NCBI GenBank assembly: GCA_024811115.1
Contig: JAKOGH010000937.1
Location: forward strand, 1-64,000
DNA length: 64,000 nucleotides
DNA from: Terana coerulea
Taxonomy: Eukaryota; Basidiomycota; Agaricomycetes; Polyporales; Phanerochaetaceae
Direction of reading: 5' to 3'
Below, piece after piece: positions 12,501-23,347 of the stretch. Position 1 is the first letter of the stretch, and the number at the start of each line of letters is the position of its first letter. A program made the translations under genes and the position numbers. The notes beneath the pieces were generated by a model that did not search any database, was not told where the DNA came from, and worked only from the letters and a program-made list of their open reading frames with translations.

Positions 12501-13267
12501 TCAGAGCCGGCTTTCCATCTTCTTCAACGTATCCACCAGCTCTTCCTTCGGCACCTCGACGCGCGGCCATACTTCCGTGCTCAGGAGCAAGCCCTTCTCT
12601 GTGTTCGGCTTCGGGATGACATGAAAGTGTACATGATCAACGTGCTACCGAGAATTAATATCAAGGTCTTATGAATATTATCGATGGCTTACCTGGAACG
12701 CCATCTTGCCGTTGTTCTGTAGCACCACATAACGCAGAATCAACAAACAGGTTACAACAATTACGCTGTTTGACGTACCTGAAGGATGTTGTATTGCTCT
12801 GCGCCAGTCGCTTGCGCCACTTTCTTCAGCACAGGCCCGATATCTGCGAGGTATTCGTCCGGCATATCGAGCAGCGTCCTGGCATGGGCTGTTGGAGAGT
12901 GCCGTCAGTATAAGGTCACGGCTACGAGAGTCAGAGTGCGCACTCTTGGGAATGACTTGGGTATGCCCCTCCGAGACAGGCCCGATATCGAGGAAGGCGA
13001 GGCTGTATGCACACCGTCCCACATCAGTTTCTCGCGTTTTCTCGCTCAAGATCGCCGGTCGATAACCCACGTATGCTCTGTCTCGTAAACCTTGAAGCAA
13101 GGAATCGCGCCTAAATATCCCAGGCACAGATTCAATCCACGTTTCAAGTCCCAGGCAGTAGTACACACCTTTCACGATACCGCAGAAGATGCACCTTCGT
13201 ATGCGCAAATTAGATATGCCACCACAAATCCAGTGATAATCACAAACTTGTCATCCAGAGCCGACAT
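12501..13267 (-). CDS. HNT1: HIT-family nucleotide hydrolase (HINT type)
   Basis: The protein is a histidine-triad hydrolase, a family that acts on adenosine 5'-phosphoramidates and related aminoacyl-AMPs. Seven short exons join to 140 aa. The start MSALDDK leads directly into CIFCGIVKG, whose paired cysteines are usual in HINT proteins, then FLDIGPVSEGHTQVIPK, DMPDEYLADIGPVLKKV, YNILQNNGKMAFQ, and the active-site triad DHVHFHVIPKPN (H-x-H-x-H). The C-terminus (VPKEELVDTLKKMES) matches fungal HINT length. All six introns are short with GT-AG borders, and the frame is intact. The gene is head to head with RPR2, the ATGs being 376 bp apart. The symbol follows yeast HNT1 by domain and length only. 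Confidence 0.93.
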
Positions 13268-13643
13268 GTTGGTTGGCCTTACTGTCGTATAGTCCTTCGG
13301 TAGATGGGTGTGCTCTTGAGGGAAAGCGAGAGATAACTCCGTGGTCTCCCAGCGATATTGAACGCCGTGCGTTCAGCCATGCCGCTCATGCTGTAAGCGA
13401 CCAGTTGGGTGAATGGGATGTGACACAATGGAGCAAGGTAAAGTCCAGCAGAAAGGACGGAGTAAGAGCTCGACCATGTTGGCCTGTCCTGCGATGACGA
13501 TGAACATGAAGGTGGGGATGAGAAGGGATGAGAGCTCTTCTCATCTGCTCATACCGTCAAGCGCCGACCTGTACCTCTCAGCTTTCCACCACCATCAGCC
13601 ACCGACGCGTCTCGTGAACCGCGGGCTGTTCAAGCTGCTGCAA
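13268..13643. promoter_or_regulatory. Shared intergenic promoter region of HIT gene and RPR2
   Basis: This gap separates two divergent start codons. It must contain both promoters unless the + strand frame that opens at 13413 is used as a longer RPR2 N-terminus, which its unusual His/Ser-rich composition makes unlikely. No clear TATA box is seen. Confidence 0.45.
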
Positions 13644-14434
13644 ATGGCCAAGAAGCCCAAAGACGATTTTCCAAACCTGAACAGCGTCTCGAACCGCGAC
13701 ATCCTGCAGCGGTTCAACTTCCTGTACCAGGCGAGCGTGCTGCTCGGGCAGTCCAGCACACCGCTGCCAGACGCGACTGGGCCAATACCATCTCGAGTAA
13801 AAGGGAAGGCTAGGAAAGAGGAGGCTCGTAGAAGGAACAGAGGAAGACACTCGACGGCATGTGCGGAGCTGTCTAGGACCTACGTGAAGTCGATGAGAGC
13901 GATTGGGCAGAAGACCAACACGCGAATGTACGTCGTAGCGTTATGCGACACTGATGTATGCTGATTTCTTTATAGGGACCCTACAGTCAAGCGTGCGCTT
14001 TGCAAGGGCTGTAGCTTGGTTCTGCAGCCAGGTTTTACCGCCATTGTTCGAGTGAATGGTGCGTGTATCAAAGGCTTACGCTGGACATACCCTTCTGACA
14101 TTCCTGGGTTGGCGTAGCCTCACAGTCAAACGGAAAGGCTGTCTCGTACACCTGCATGAGCTGTAGAACATCTCGGCGCATTCCTGCTCCACCCATCCAT
14201 ACCGACATCTCAGACGTCGACGACGCACTCGTTCCCCATCTCCCGGACATTGCGCTAGACCAGCAGGTCGAAGACAGCACGACTGCAGGTGCAGATCATG
14301 ATGGAGAGCTCGCTCAGCCTCGTCAACGTGCCAAGACCCAGCGGCGTAGAAAGCAGGCCAAGCCAAGAGTTGCACCGCTGTTTGAACGCGACGTCGGCCG
14401 TGTCGTATTCCGAGGCAATGAACGCATCAAGTAG
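13644..14434 (+). CDS. RPR2: RNase P/MRP subunit, Rpr2/Rpp21/SNM1 family
   Basis: The protein is predicted to be the zinc-ribbon subunit of nuclear RNase P (or MRP), which trims tRNA 5' leaders. Three exons (13644-13927, 13976-14058, 14118-14434) with introns of 48 and 59 bp give 227 aa in frame. The helical N-terminus (DILQRFNFLYQASVLLGQ) and CAELSRTYVKSMRAIGQKT match the family's two helices. The zinc ribbon follows with two Cys pairs, CKGC (SLVLQPGFTAIVRVN) and CMSC (RTSRRIP). The tail is acidic then basic (QRRRKQAKPR). MAKKPKD was chosen as start because family proteins begin shortly before the helical segment. Whether it serves RNase P (RPR2) or MRP (SNM1) cannot be told from sequence alone. 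Confidence 0.88.
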
Positions 14435-16516
14435 AACTTGCACGTTCGTTCGAGCTTCTTCCGCCACCATTTCGCCCCTATGGTTCGACGACTGCACGAT
14501 TTGTATGGCGTGTCCCTCGGGCTTCAGCGTGCTGCGCACGTTGTTCGCAGTCATATCGACATTCTGCGCAGTTTGGGTCCATTCTGGGCTTGAGGAACCG
14601 CGCGATATGGAAATCATAGCGTTGATCGACTCGAGGTAAGCACCAATGATTACCGAATTACTGCTAGTATACTGACGTCGGGCATAGTCTTATGCACTAC
14701 ATAACGGAGCAGCCGCTACAGCCTGAAACAACACCAACCGGTCTTGCTACTGGACGGTTGGATGAATGGTCGGCTTACTATCAGTGCTGCCGCTACTATC
14801 GGCGATTACTGGACGCGTCCATCTTGCAGCCAATAACTGAAGTTGCGTCACAAGCGCTTTCCCGACGTCGACGCAAACCATTCTCTGTGTTCTCAAACAT
14901 GTTGGCGACAGGATCGGCGGTGATGCTGGTGACGGGGCGACACTACATCGGATGAAGGCGGGGACGGGGATGCGTGTCATCGCTGGTGATGCGTGTTCGT
15001 ATAGCCTCGGCGTTGCGGCTGTGGCTACCTCCACGCTGCGGCGCCTTGCATGCTACTGAGCGCATCCGTCAGGGCTGCGCTCGGCTGTACATGAACTGAA
15101 CGGCCTGCTCTGGACGAACATATATCGAAGAGAGACATTTTCGGAACCTAATTGTGTTTACGCGTATACATTATTCTTCATATCTCTATTCCACATATGT
15201 CCGTCATCCTCAAAGAATTCGGTTTGGGTCGCGGTAGCCGTGTTGTGCGGTCGGCACTGTACTACTTAGCCGAAGGTTAGCACGTATTGAGCATCGGGGC
15301 ATTGCTGGAAAACTTACGACGGTCGTACGCAGGCGACCGTGATACTTCATATCACTGAAATAGTGCAACCGCTACAGCCTATGTCCACGTCAGTCGGCAA
15401 CGTCTTCAAGTACTCGTATGTTCGGTGCGCGGACCGCTGCAGCCGCCACTGCCGCAAGATGCACAGGCCGCTGGTAGTGGCGGAGGCCGCCTCATGATCA
15501 CTCGTCGGTGTGGGTACACGCGCCTCTGGGCCGACAAGGCCTGCGACTTGCGGACTCGCAGCGACCCCCAGAGGCGAAGGCAACGGCGCAGAGAACGAGG
15601 GCAAGGAAAGGAAATGCGAGCCATTGTCTGTGAGGAGCTGCGTCTGGCTTGCTAGCCCTACCGCGAAATCGAGTGAGTTTATAAACGGTACGTCCAGTGA
15701 AGCGCTTTTCGGGCAACAGCGTCACTGACCGTTGTTTATTCGACGGACGCAGAAACCCTTCTCGCAAGCTCGAGATAAGATGGCGGCAGATCGCAGTGAC
15801 GGTGAGTTGACCATGCGGGCCTGTCGTCTGTTCTATCGACTTGAACCAATTCCTGCCTGTGTCTCCGTGGTCTTATTTCACATTCCTTCGACAGCGTGGA
15901 ACGGGGGGCTATAAATAGTCATTGGGTATTCTTTTCAAGCACCGTGGGGGAGATACATAAGGCCTGCTCAAAGACTTTAGGACACGACCAGCTATGGAAG
16001 CGGGTTTTGCCACGCCCTCAAGCCCGACAGCGAACGAATATTGTGCTGTGCCTGAACGGCCCTCCCCGATTTCCATCTTCCCGTCGCTTATCAGTTCATT
16101 GAGCAACACATGACGTGCCGTTATTGAAAGCCCTTGACAGCTCCGTGTTTGCATCGGAGTCGCCCGGAGTTGGAGGTGCTGCATAACAGCTGTCAACGGC
16201 TGCTGGCGTGCCGTCGAGCAATACCTGGGATAAGGCCGCAGTTTTGGGACTCTACAATGCGCATAGTAGTGTTGTCGTTGGTTAGCAATCGTGGAATTGC
16301 TTCAGCGAGTCACCTGGCGTTTGTCGAGTGAAATGCCTCCGAGTTTGTATTTAAATATGAGAACGATGACGCCACCAAGTCTCTGGTAGCTATATATGGA
16401 AGGGCCGACTGGATTGGCTCAGAGCCTCAGACAATGGTAAGAAGAAATTAATAAGCAAATTGGAGTCCTCTAGTACAAAAATGTACACAGTCACCTGAGA
16501 GCTGCGACATGTCGTA
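14435..16516. other. 2.1 kb region without a recognised gene
   Basis: A minus-strand frame at about 14617-14430 (SPEWTQTAQNVDMTANNV..., GEMVAEEARTNVQVLLDAFIASEYDTADV) has a coding-like composition and would be convergent with, and slightly overlap, the RPR2 3' end. A second candidate start lies near 14901 (MFENTENGLRRRRES). I could not join them into a gene. GC-rich frames at 15347-15767 show no family. The left border of the tandem duplication is at about 16306. Confidence 0.4.
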
Positions 16517-18625
16517 TCACAGAGCGCTGGACAAATCCTCCAATGCTCGACGCGCAGAGCCGCCATCCTTCCACAGCTCCTTGGAAGCTGCCGTCAGCTT
16601 CTCCAGGTTGGCCCGCTTCCTGGCGCCGTCTTCGCCGAAAGCCTTGTCGAGTACAGCGAGCACTTCAGCACGCAGCGCTTCCAAAGTGCCTGTCGGGATA
16701 ATCCCGTTGCGATAGATAGTTCTGAGACCGTGCCCGCTGCGGACCTCGAGGAGTTCGTAGCCGACATCAAGGTTATGCGTGAGGTGAATGGTATTGAGGG
16801 GCTGTTCCGCGTTGAGAGGCCAGCAGATTCTATCCGTACCAGAGTTCATGTTAAGGTGTGACTGGCTGAGTAGGTTTTCAGGGACGTACAGTGGCACACC
16901 AGCTTCCATGGACTCGGCTAAGCTGTTGAAGCCGCCATGGGTCACAAACCATGCGGCAGCCTAAAGGTGCAATCGCACATTCAGCGATCCAGTACACGCG
17001 TGCTGGCCGTGCGATGACTCACTGGATGGCTTAGAATGGCTTGCTGAGGAGCCCAAGGAGTAAGAACTCCCAGCCCGGATGCCTCCACCTTCTGACGAAA
17101 GTCGTCAGGAACTTGAGCGAAGGGCGAACCGTGGGCCAAAATCTATCAGTAATGTTGGATCAAAACCCCTAGACGTGTTGCAATCGACTACTCACGAAGG
17201 GAATATTCCGTTCTATAAATATGTCTAACAGTAGCCATACCTTCTCCGGCTCTGTAGTCCAGAAAATGGTGCCGAAGGAGACCTAGTGAGAATATATAAT
17301 GAGTGAGAGACAGCCGAGCCCGACGGGAATGACTTACATAAATCAGGGACCGCTCGCCGTGCGTTTGCAGAACCTTGTCCATAAATTTCATAATCTCGGG
17401 TGACTTCGACGCTTGCTCCATCTCGATTCGAGCGGCTTGCTTCGACGTCGCGAACAAAGGGCCAAGCATATAGAACTTGCGAGAGGTTAAGGCGAAGAAG
17501 TCCTCAAAGGATTGGACGACCTCTTTCGACTCCATGGTTTCAATGGCGGCGGTGATATAGCCGTCGCACTCGTGTAGGAGCCTGAAGGCAAATCAATCAG
17601 TACGGCAGCACGCGCAAGAGCAACGGTTGATATGCGCATACTTGTTAAAATACAACACGAACAGACCAATGCCTGACCCGTCTATGATCATCTATTTGAA
17701 AAGTAGATTAGTAACGAAACCACAATGTCGGTCGGACCAAGTACCTTTTGCGGGTGATTCTCATAGTGGTGGATCGGCGGAAAGCCCAGGTGGTGCTCAA
17801 CCTCGTCCCTGGGAGCGAACAACGCCTGGGTGTATTGTACGTTAGCGTAAGTGAACATGCCCGAAGGTGTAGTTCCTCGTGCTTACGTCGAATGCTGCCT
17901 CAGCGACCGGTTTTCCGCTCGCCTCCATGACTTCGTCGACCCGCCGTTGGAGTTCGCCCGCACTATTTGGCCCAAACGGACCAAGAAGTGCATTGAAGGA
18001 AGTGACAGACCCCACAGCCCAATGGTACACCTTGATGTCGGGTGCTTGCTGCCGCGCAGTCTGGAATTGCTGATAGTCAAACATCTGAGTCGTTGTCAGA
18101 AAGAATCAGTATACAAAGTCGGGAGACAGGTGGTGTCGCGACGTACATCAACCACGAGAGTGCTTGGCCGAGGCAAGACCGCAGTTTCGGTGCCCTTTTA
18201 GCACATTTAACTGGCTCTTCGTTCACAAGCTTCAAGAATTGCTCTTTGAAAGACTGCGCAATCACATCCATGTCCAGGGGGTTGTGTTCATGCTCCACCA
18301 ATGCCACCACTCTGTAAGGGAGTCAGCCCACGGAAAGAGAGCGTTGGCACGAGAAGTATAAGCACCTAATGCAGGCCAGAAGGTCGTCTTGCCCGACGTC
18401 GAAATTGCGGGATAATTCGCCAGCGACCTTGTCGTGCATCCCACGGGAAGTGAAAAAGTGACGTTGATTGGGCGAAGCTGGACGAGCCTTGCGACCAAGG
18501 CACAGAGTGCTCTAGCGTGCCCTGCGAGCCAGTAAGCGAGACCGGACGAAGAGCACGTAAGACGAACACGCACCCCATCCTATGTACGCGTGGACGGCAA
18601 TGTGCTGAGTCTTGTGAGAGGCCAT
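16517..18625 (-). pseudogene. UDP-glycosyltransferase copy 1, single frameshift
   Basis: This is a GT1-type UDP-glycosyltransferase, which transfers a sugar from a UDP-sugar to a small lipophilic acceptor. The acceptor is unknown. The N-terminus reads MASHKTQHIAVHAYIGWG, then HARALCALVARLVQLRPINVTFFTSRG. The C-terminal half carries YVSFGTIFWTTEPEKV and the PSPG-like donor box: WAPQQAIL, FVTHGGFNSLAESMEAGVPLY, then ICWPLNAEQPLNT (Glu where copy 2 has Asp before the Gln). About nine exons match copy 2 border for border. One base is missing from an A run (T run at 18196-18199 on +, four against five in copy 2), which shifts the frame inside CAKK(G)TETAV and breaks the protein in its first half. 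It may be a true pseudogene or a homopolymer sequencing error, since everything downstream is still open. Confidence 0.8.
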
Positions 18626-18680
18626 GGTAGATCAGGGGGCGTTCGGGCTGTTACATCGCCATAAAGCGCACCTTGGCTAC

Positions 18681-18689
18681 GTATTTAAG
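18681..18689 (-). promoter_or_regulatory. TATA-like box of UGT copy 1
   Basis: The minus strand reads CTTAAATAC about 56 bases upstream of the ATG at 18625. The same position in copy 2 holds GTATATACG, so the element is conserved in place if not in exact sequence. Confidence 0.4.
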
Positions 18690-19175
18690 CCGCGCATAAG
18701 TTGTTCGCTCCTAGCGCGGATGCAATGTGGTGTGTCGGCAGGAGCACAAGTGTAACTGGCGTGAGCAGGGCGCAGAGACTTATCGAGCCACCATAGCTGA
18801 TCAATGTCAAAACTGCTTCGCATCAGATGTTTCAAGAGAGAAGGCGGGAGGATCTTGCGCCCGGGTCTTCTGTAACAATGTCACGAACCAGTACCGGTAA
18901 GTGAGCATATGGGCTGGGCGGAGTGGTATAACGCCCGCCGAATGTCGACATTGCCTATGGCTCGAATAGCTGTGTAGGTATATTCTCACGCCGGTTTGAT
19001 GCAACTGCTGAATAGGGGTTGCCTGTGGGTCAAATCAAAAGATAAATAGCGTTGCGCAGTTGCTGATGCGCTCACCGATGTAAAGCAGCTGCGGCTCTGG
19101 TTATCATCTTGACATCGCGGACGGCCTGTTTGATAAAGGTTTACCCATGCCCACGACATGCTTAATCGTGCTTAC

Positions 19176-19560
19176 CTATACAAGACAGAGAGCTGCTTCA
19201 GTATCAGAGCCATGCCTGCGGTGAAGGAGCAAGTCCGAGTTCTCGGTGAAAATGGCCATTATCGTCTCGCTATTCAGGTACAATGCACGATTGGAGGTTT
19301 CCAATGGCGCTGAAGGGTTGTTGGCCCTGGCGCTGATGCGTATCCACACATGTACGACACGAGGAACCTGAGAGTCTGCATCAGCTCGATCAGTGGTCAT
19401 GACCGCCCGCACAGGCAAGCACAGGAACGTATTTTACATACGATTTCGCAGCTTCAACCATCTACCCATGGCAAAGTAACCTGCCCGTCACATGGGTTGT
19501 ACGGTGAAGTGATCTTCATGTTGGACTAGTGCTGACTGTGTGGCTGCCAGGTAGGAGGGA
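19176..19560 (-). pseudogene. Small ORF upstream of UGT1, paired with one in unit B
   Basis: The last 58 codons (VWIRISARANN... to TEAALCLV, stop at 19176) align without a gap to the frame ending at 22679 in unit B, with the same stop position. A 5' exon would read MKITSPYNPCDGQVTLPWVDG and then hit TGA where unit B has TGG-derived sequence (DAWGC). The ungapped alignment suggests that a small protein was encoded before duplication. No family is recognised. It may be non-coding. Confidence 0.3.
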
Positions 19561-19598
19561 GACGTCATGGTGGTTGCTACTTCAGTCTTCGGCGCTAT

Positions 19599-19654
19599 GG
19601 CGTCTATGTGCGCCGGTGATGCCCGGATGCTTTGTGGCGTTGAGGCGCTTGTGA
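19599..19654. repeat. 56-bp segment inverted relative to unit B
   Basis: The segment from ggcgtctatg to gcgcttgtga is the reverse complement (a few mismatches) of 23063-23118, although the flanks on both sides align in direct orientation. Short inverted gcgct/agcgc sequences border it in unit A. Confidence 0.75.
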
Positions 19655-19798
19655 GCGCAACAGAAGCTTGGAGGACAAGAATACTGGTGCCAAAATTTAT
19701 GGTTGTTTCATCAAGAAAGAACATAAAGGCACAATAACAGTGAGTAACATGTATTATAACTGGGTGTGCAGTTTTGGAAGAAAAGAAAAGAAAAACAT

Positions 19799-19813
19799 GA
19801 GTCGGCCCAGGTT
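19799..19813 (-). pseudogene. tRNA-Val 3' fragment at the duplication junction
   Basis: Fifteen bases (gagtcggcccaggtt) are identical to the 3' end of the intact tRNA-Val gene at 23275-23289. The match stops abruptly and unit B sequence begins about 20 bases later. Confidence 0.75.
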
Positions 19814-20026
19814 GAGTCACTTCAACTTGACAGCGAGTCGCCTGGCGTTTGCGAACTCATTGCCTCTGCATTCAAATATGTAAAAACACCACACCATCAA
19901 GCCTCTGGTAGCTATATATGGGAGTGCCAACTGAACTAACTTAGACGACGGTGAATAGTGATTAGAATACCGAAATCATCTGGTACAAAGATGCATACAG
20001 CTACCTCAGAGCTACAACATGTTGTA

Positions 20027-22134
20027 TCACAGTGTGCCAGACAAATCCTCCAATGCACGACGCGCAGAGCCACCATCCTTCCACAGCTCCTTGGAAGCTG
20101 CCGTGAGTTTCTCCAGGTTGGCTCGCTTCCTGGCGCCGTCTTCGCCGAATGCCTTGTCGAGCACAGCAAGCACTTCAGCACGCAGCGCTTCCAAAGTGCC
20201 TGTCGGCGTGATTCCGTTGCGATAGATAGGTCTGAGACCGTGCCCGCTGCGGACCTCGAGGAGTTCGTACCCGACATCGAGGTTATGCGTGAGATGAATG
20301 GTATTGAGGGGCTGGTCCGCGTTGAAGGGCCAGCAGATTCTGTTTGGACGCAAGGTCGAGTCAACATGTGTGCAGTTGAGTAGGTTTTCAGGGACGTACA
20401 GTGGCACACCAGCTTCCATGGATTCGGTCAAGCTGTTAAAGCCGCCATGGGTCACGAACCATGCGGCAGCCTAAACGCGCAGCCGCGCATTCAGCGATCC
20501 AGTACATGCGTGCTAGTCGTCCGGTGACTAACCGAATGATTTAAAATGGCTTGCTGAGGAGCCCAAGGAGTAAAAACTCCCAGCCCGGATGCCTCCACCC
20601 TCTGACGAACGTCATCAGGAACTTGAGCGAAGGGCGAGGAGTGCGCTAATATCTATCAACAATATTGGATTAGAAACCCCCAGAAGCCTTGCGCTCGGCT
20701 ACTCACAAAAGGAATATTCCGTTCAATAAAAATGTCTAACAGTAGCCATACCTTCTCCGGCTCTGTAGTCCAGAAAATGGAGCCGAAGGAGACCTGATAA
20801 GGATACTGAATGAGTAACGCAGTCGGGACCGGCAAGAATGACTAACATATACCAGCGACCGCTCGCCGTGCGTTTGCAGAACCTTGTCCACAAATTTCAT
20901 GATCTCAGGTGACTTCGACGCCTGCTCCATCTCGACTTGAGCGGCTTGCTCCGACGTGGCGAACAGAGGGCCAAGCATATAGTACTTGCGGGAAGTCGAG
21001 TCGAAGAAGTCATTGAAAGATTGGACAACCTCTCTCGACTCTATGGTCTCAATGGCAGGGGTGATGAGGCCGTCACACTCGTGTATGAGCCTGGAGGCGA
21101 ACCAATCAGTACGGCAGTACGCACAAGAGCAACGGCCAGTTTGCGCATACTTGTTGAAATACAGCAAAAACAGACCAATGCCTGACCCGTCTATAATCAT
21201 CTAGTTGAAGAGCTGATTAGCGACGAAACCCCAATCTCGGTCGGACTAAGTACCTTTTGCGGGTGATTCTCGTAGTGGTAGATTGGCGGAAGGCCCAGGT
21301 GGTGCTCAACCTCGCCTCTGGGAGCAAACAACGCCTGAGCGTATTTGTACGTTAGCGTGAAGATGTTCAAACGCGGCCATTTCCGCATACTTACGTCAAA
21401 TGCTGCCTCAACGACTGGCTTCCCGCTCGCCTCCATGGCTTCGTCAACCCGCCATTGGAATTCGCCCGCGCTATACGACCCAAACGGGCCAAAAAGTGCA
21501 TTTAAAGAAGTAACAGATCCCACGGCCCAGGCGTACACCTTGATGTCAGGTGCTTGCTTCCGCGCGATCCGAAATTGTTGATAATCAAATAACTAATTTA
21601 TCGTCGGAAGGAATCAGCTGATGCACTCTGTGGATAGGCGAAGACGCGACATACATCAACCACAAGAGTGCTTGGTCGGGGCAAGACAGCAGTCTCGGTG
21701 CCCTTTTTAGCACACTGGACTGGCTCCTCGTTGACAAGCTTCAGGAATTGCACTTTGAAAGACTGCGAAATCACATCCATGTCCATGGGCTTGTGTTCAT
21801 GCTCCACCAATGCCACCACTCTGCAAGAAAGTCAGCGCACGTTAGGACAGTGTGAACACCGAAGATACACACACCTGATGCAGGCTAGTAGGTTTTCTTG
21901 TCCGACATCGAAATTGCGGGATAATTCGCCAACGACCTTGTCGTGCATCCCGCGGGAAGTGAAAAATGTGACGTTGATCGGGCGAAGCCGGACGAGCCTT
22001 GCGACCAAGGTGCAGAGTGCTCTAACGTGGCCTGCGAGCCAGTAAGCGAGGTCGGACGAAGAGCATGTAAACGAATACGTACCCCATCCGATATACGCGT
22101 GGACGGCGATGTGCTGAGTCTTGATAGAAGCCAT
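20027..22134 (-). CDS. UDP-glycosyltransferase copy 2 (intact)
   Basis: This is a GT1-family UDP-glycosyltransferase of roughly 500 aa in about nine exons. The start MASIKTQHIAVHAYIGWG is followed by a 51-bp intron that is open in frame, so retention would not break the protein. Next come VRALCTLVARLVRLRPINVT, HKPMDMDVISQSFK, an acceptor-domain stretch with DIKVYAWAVGSVTSLNALFG, and MLGPLFATSEQA. The donor domain has the PSPG-like box: WAPQQAIL, FVTHGGFNSLTESMEAGVPLY, CWPFNADQPLNT with the Asp-Gln pair that contacts the sugar in plant enzymes. No signal peptide or C-terminal membrane helix is seen, so a cytosolic enzyme is likely. The A-run that is short in copy 1 is full here (T run 21714-21718). 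The acceptor cannot be predicted, and no biosynthetic genes are adjacent. Confidence 0.88.
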
Positions 22135-22187
22135 GGCAGGTTAGGGGCGTTAGGGCTGGTGTATCGGCATAAAACGCACCTTAGCCA

Positions 22188-22196
22188 CGTATATAC
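22188..22196 (-). promoter_or_regulatory. TATA box of UGT copy 2
   Basis: GTATATACG lies about 55 bases upstream of the ATG at 22134, at the same offset as the TATA-like box of copy 1. Confidence 0.45.
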
Positions 22197-22678
22197 GCTG
22201 CGCGCGAGTCGGTCTTTCCCAGCACGGATGCAATGTGGCGTGTCAGCAAGAACACAGGTGTGATTGACGTGAGCAGACCGCAGAAACGTATCGAGACGCC
22301 CCAGCTGATCATGTCAAAACCATTTCGCGCCAGATTCTTCGGCAGAGAAGGCTAGAGGATTTTATTCCCGGATATCTGTGTTACTGCCACGACCCAGTGC
22401 CGGTATGTGAGCATCTGGGCTGGACAGGCAGGGGGAGCGCCTGTTGAGTGTCGATGCTGCCCGCGTTCCTGGTAGCTGGGTAGGCGGGTTCCCATGCCAG
22501 TCTGATGTACCTTCTTCATAGGGGCTGCCTGTGAGTAAAATCAAAACGATGAATAGCGTTGTACATGCACTCACCGTTGTGAAGTAGCTGCGGGGCGGGT
22601 TCAATTTGATCTTGACATCACAAGCGACCTCTTCCGTAACGTAGTACCCACGGCCACACCGTGCGAAATCGTATTGGC

Positions 22679-23050
22679 CTACACCGGACAGAGGAGTGCT
22701 TCAGTGCCAGAGCCATGGTTGGGGTGAACGAGCAAGTTCGAGCTCTCAGCTAAAATGGCCGTAGTCGTCTGACCACACAGATATTCTACATCGTTAGAGG
22801 ATATTGGCAGCGCACAAGTACCTTTGATCCTGACCTTGATGCATACCCACGCATGTACCTGACAGTCTGCATCAGCTCGGTCAGTGGTCGTGATCGCCCG
22901 CACAGGAATGGACTTTACATACGATTTCGCAGCCCCATGCATCTAACCACAGCAAATTGACCTTCACACCGTCTGAGATGCGCGTTGAAGTGATCTTCGT
23001 GTCGCACCAGGACTGACTGTATGGCTGCCAGGTAAGAAGGAGACGCCATG
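22679..23050 (-). pseudogene. Small ORF upstream of UGT2, paired with one in unit A
   Basis: A GT-AG intron (GTATGTAAAG to TGTCAG) would join KITSTRISDGVKVNLLWLDAWGCEI to VHAWVCIKVRIKG... and a stop at 22679 (GTEALLCPV). The unit A frame aligns over the last 58 codons without a gap. The ATG present in unit A is ACG here, so no obvious start remains. The family is unknown and the coding status is uncertain. Confidence 0.3.
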
Positions 23051-23062
23051 GTGGTTGCCACT

Positions 23063-23118
23063 TCACAAGCGCCTCAACGCCACAAAGCATCCGGGCATCA
23101 CCGACGCGCATAGACGCC
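23063..23118. repeat. 56-bp partner of the inverted segment in unit A
   Basis: This is the reverse complement of 19599-19654 with a few mismatches. It sits at the same relative place in unit B, between flanks that align in direct orientation. Confidence 0.75.
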
Positions 23119-23273
23119 CTAGTCCCGAGCACAACAGAAGCTTGAAGTTGAAGGACAAGGATACTGGCGTCGAAATTTATTGTTGTTTCATTAAGAGAGG
23201 AGATAAAAGCACAGTAAGGGTGGGACTTGAGTGATATATATTTTAATTGGTTGTGCAGTATTGGCAAAAAAAA

Positions 23274-23347
23274 TGAGTCGGCCCAGGTTCGAACTGAGGA
23301 CCTTCTGTGTGTTAGACAGATGCGATAACCAACTACGCCACCGACCC
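23274..23347 (-). tRNA. tRNA-Val (AAC)
   Basis: On the minus strand GGGTCGG and CCGACTC form a seven-pair acceptor stem with discriminator A. The D arm is GCGTAGTTGGTTATCGC. The anticodon arm is TCTGT-CTAACAC-ACAGA with anticodon AAC, and the T arm is CTCAG-TTCGAAC-CTGGG. No intron is present. The encoded molecule decodes GUU (and GUC) valine codons. Its 3' end coincides with the right border of the UGT tandem duplication. Confidence 0.93.

Larger units (their letters stand above)
16306..19813. repeat. Tandem duplication unit A
   Basis: This unit aligns with 19831-23289 along its full length, coding and non-coding. It starts around agcgagtc-cctggcgttt at 16306 and ends with a 15-bp piece of a tRNA-Val gene (19799-19813). 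It carries UGT copy 1 and about 1.1 kb of upstream DNA. Confidence 0.8.
19831..23289. repeat. Tandem duplication unit B
   Basis: Direct repeat of unit A, starting at agcgagtcgcctggcgttt and running into the 3' end of the tRNA-Val gene. It carries UGT copy 2 with an uninterrupted frame. The non-coding parts are still alignable, which points to a fairly recent event. Confidence 0.8.

Noticed and set aside
16517..22134. A biosynthetic gene cluster around the UGT pair
   Set aside because: No P450, terpene synthase, polyketide synthase, transporter or cluster regulator is found next to the two UGT genes.
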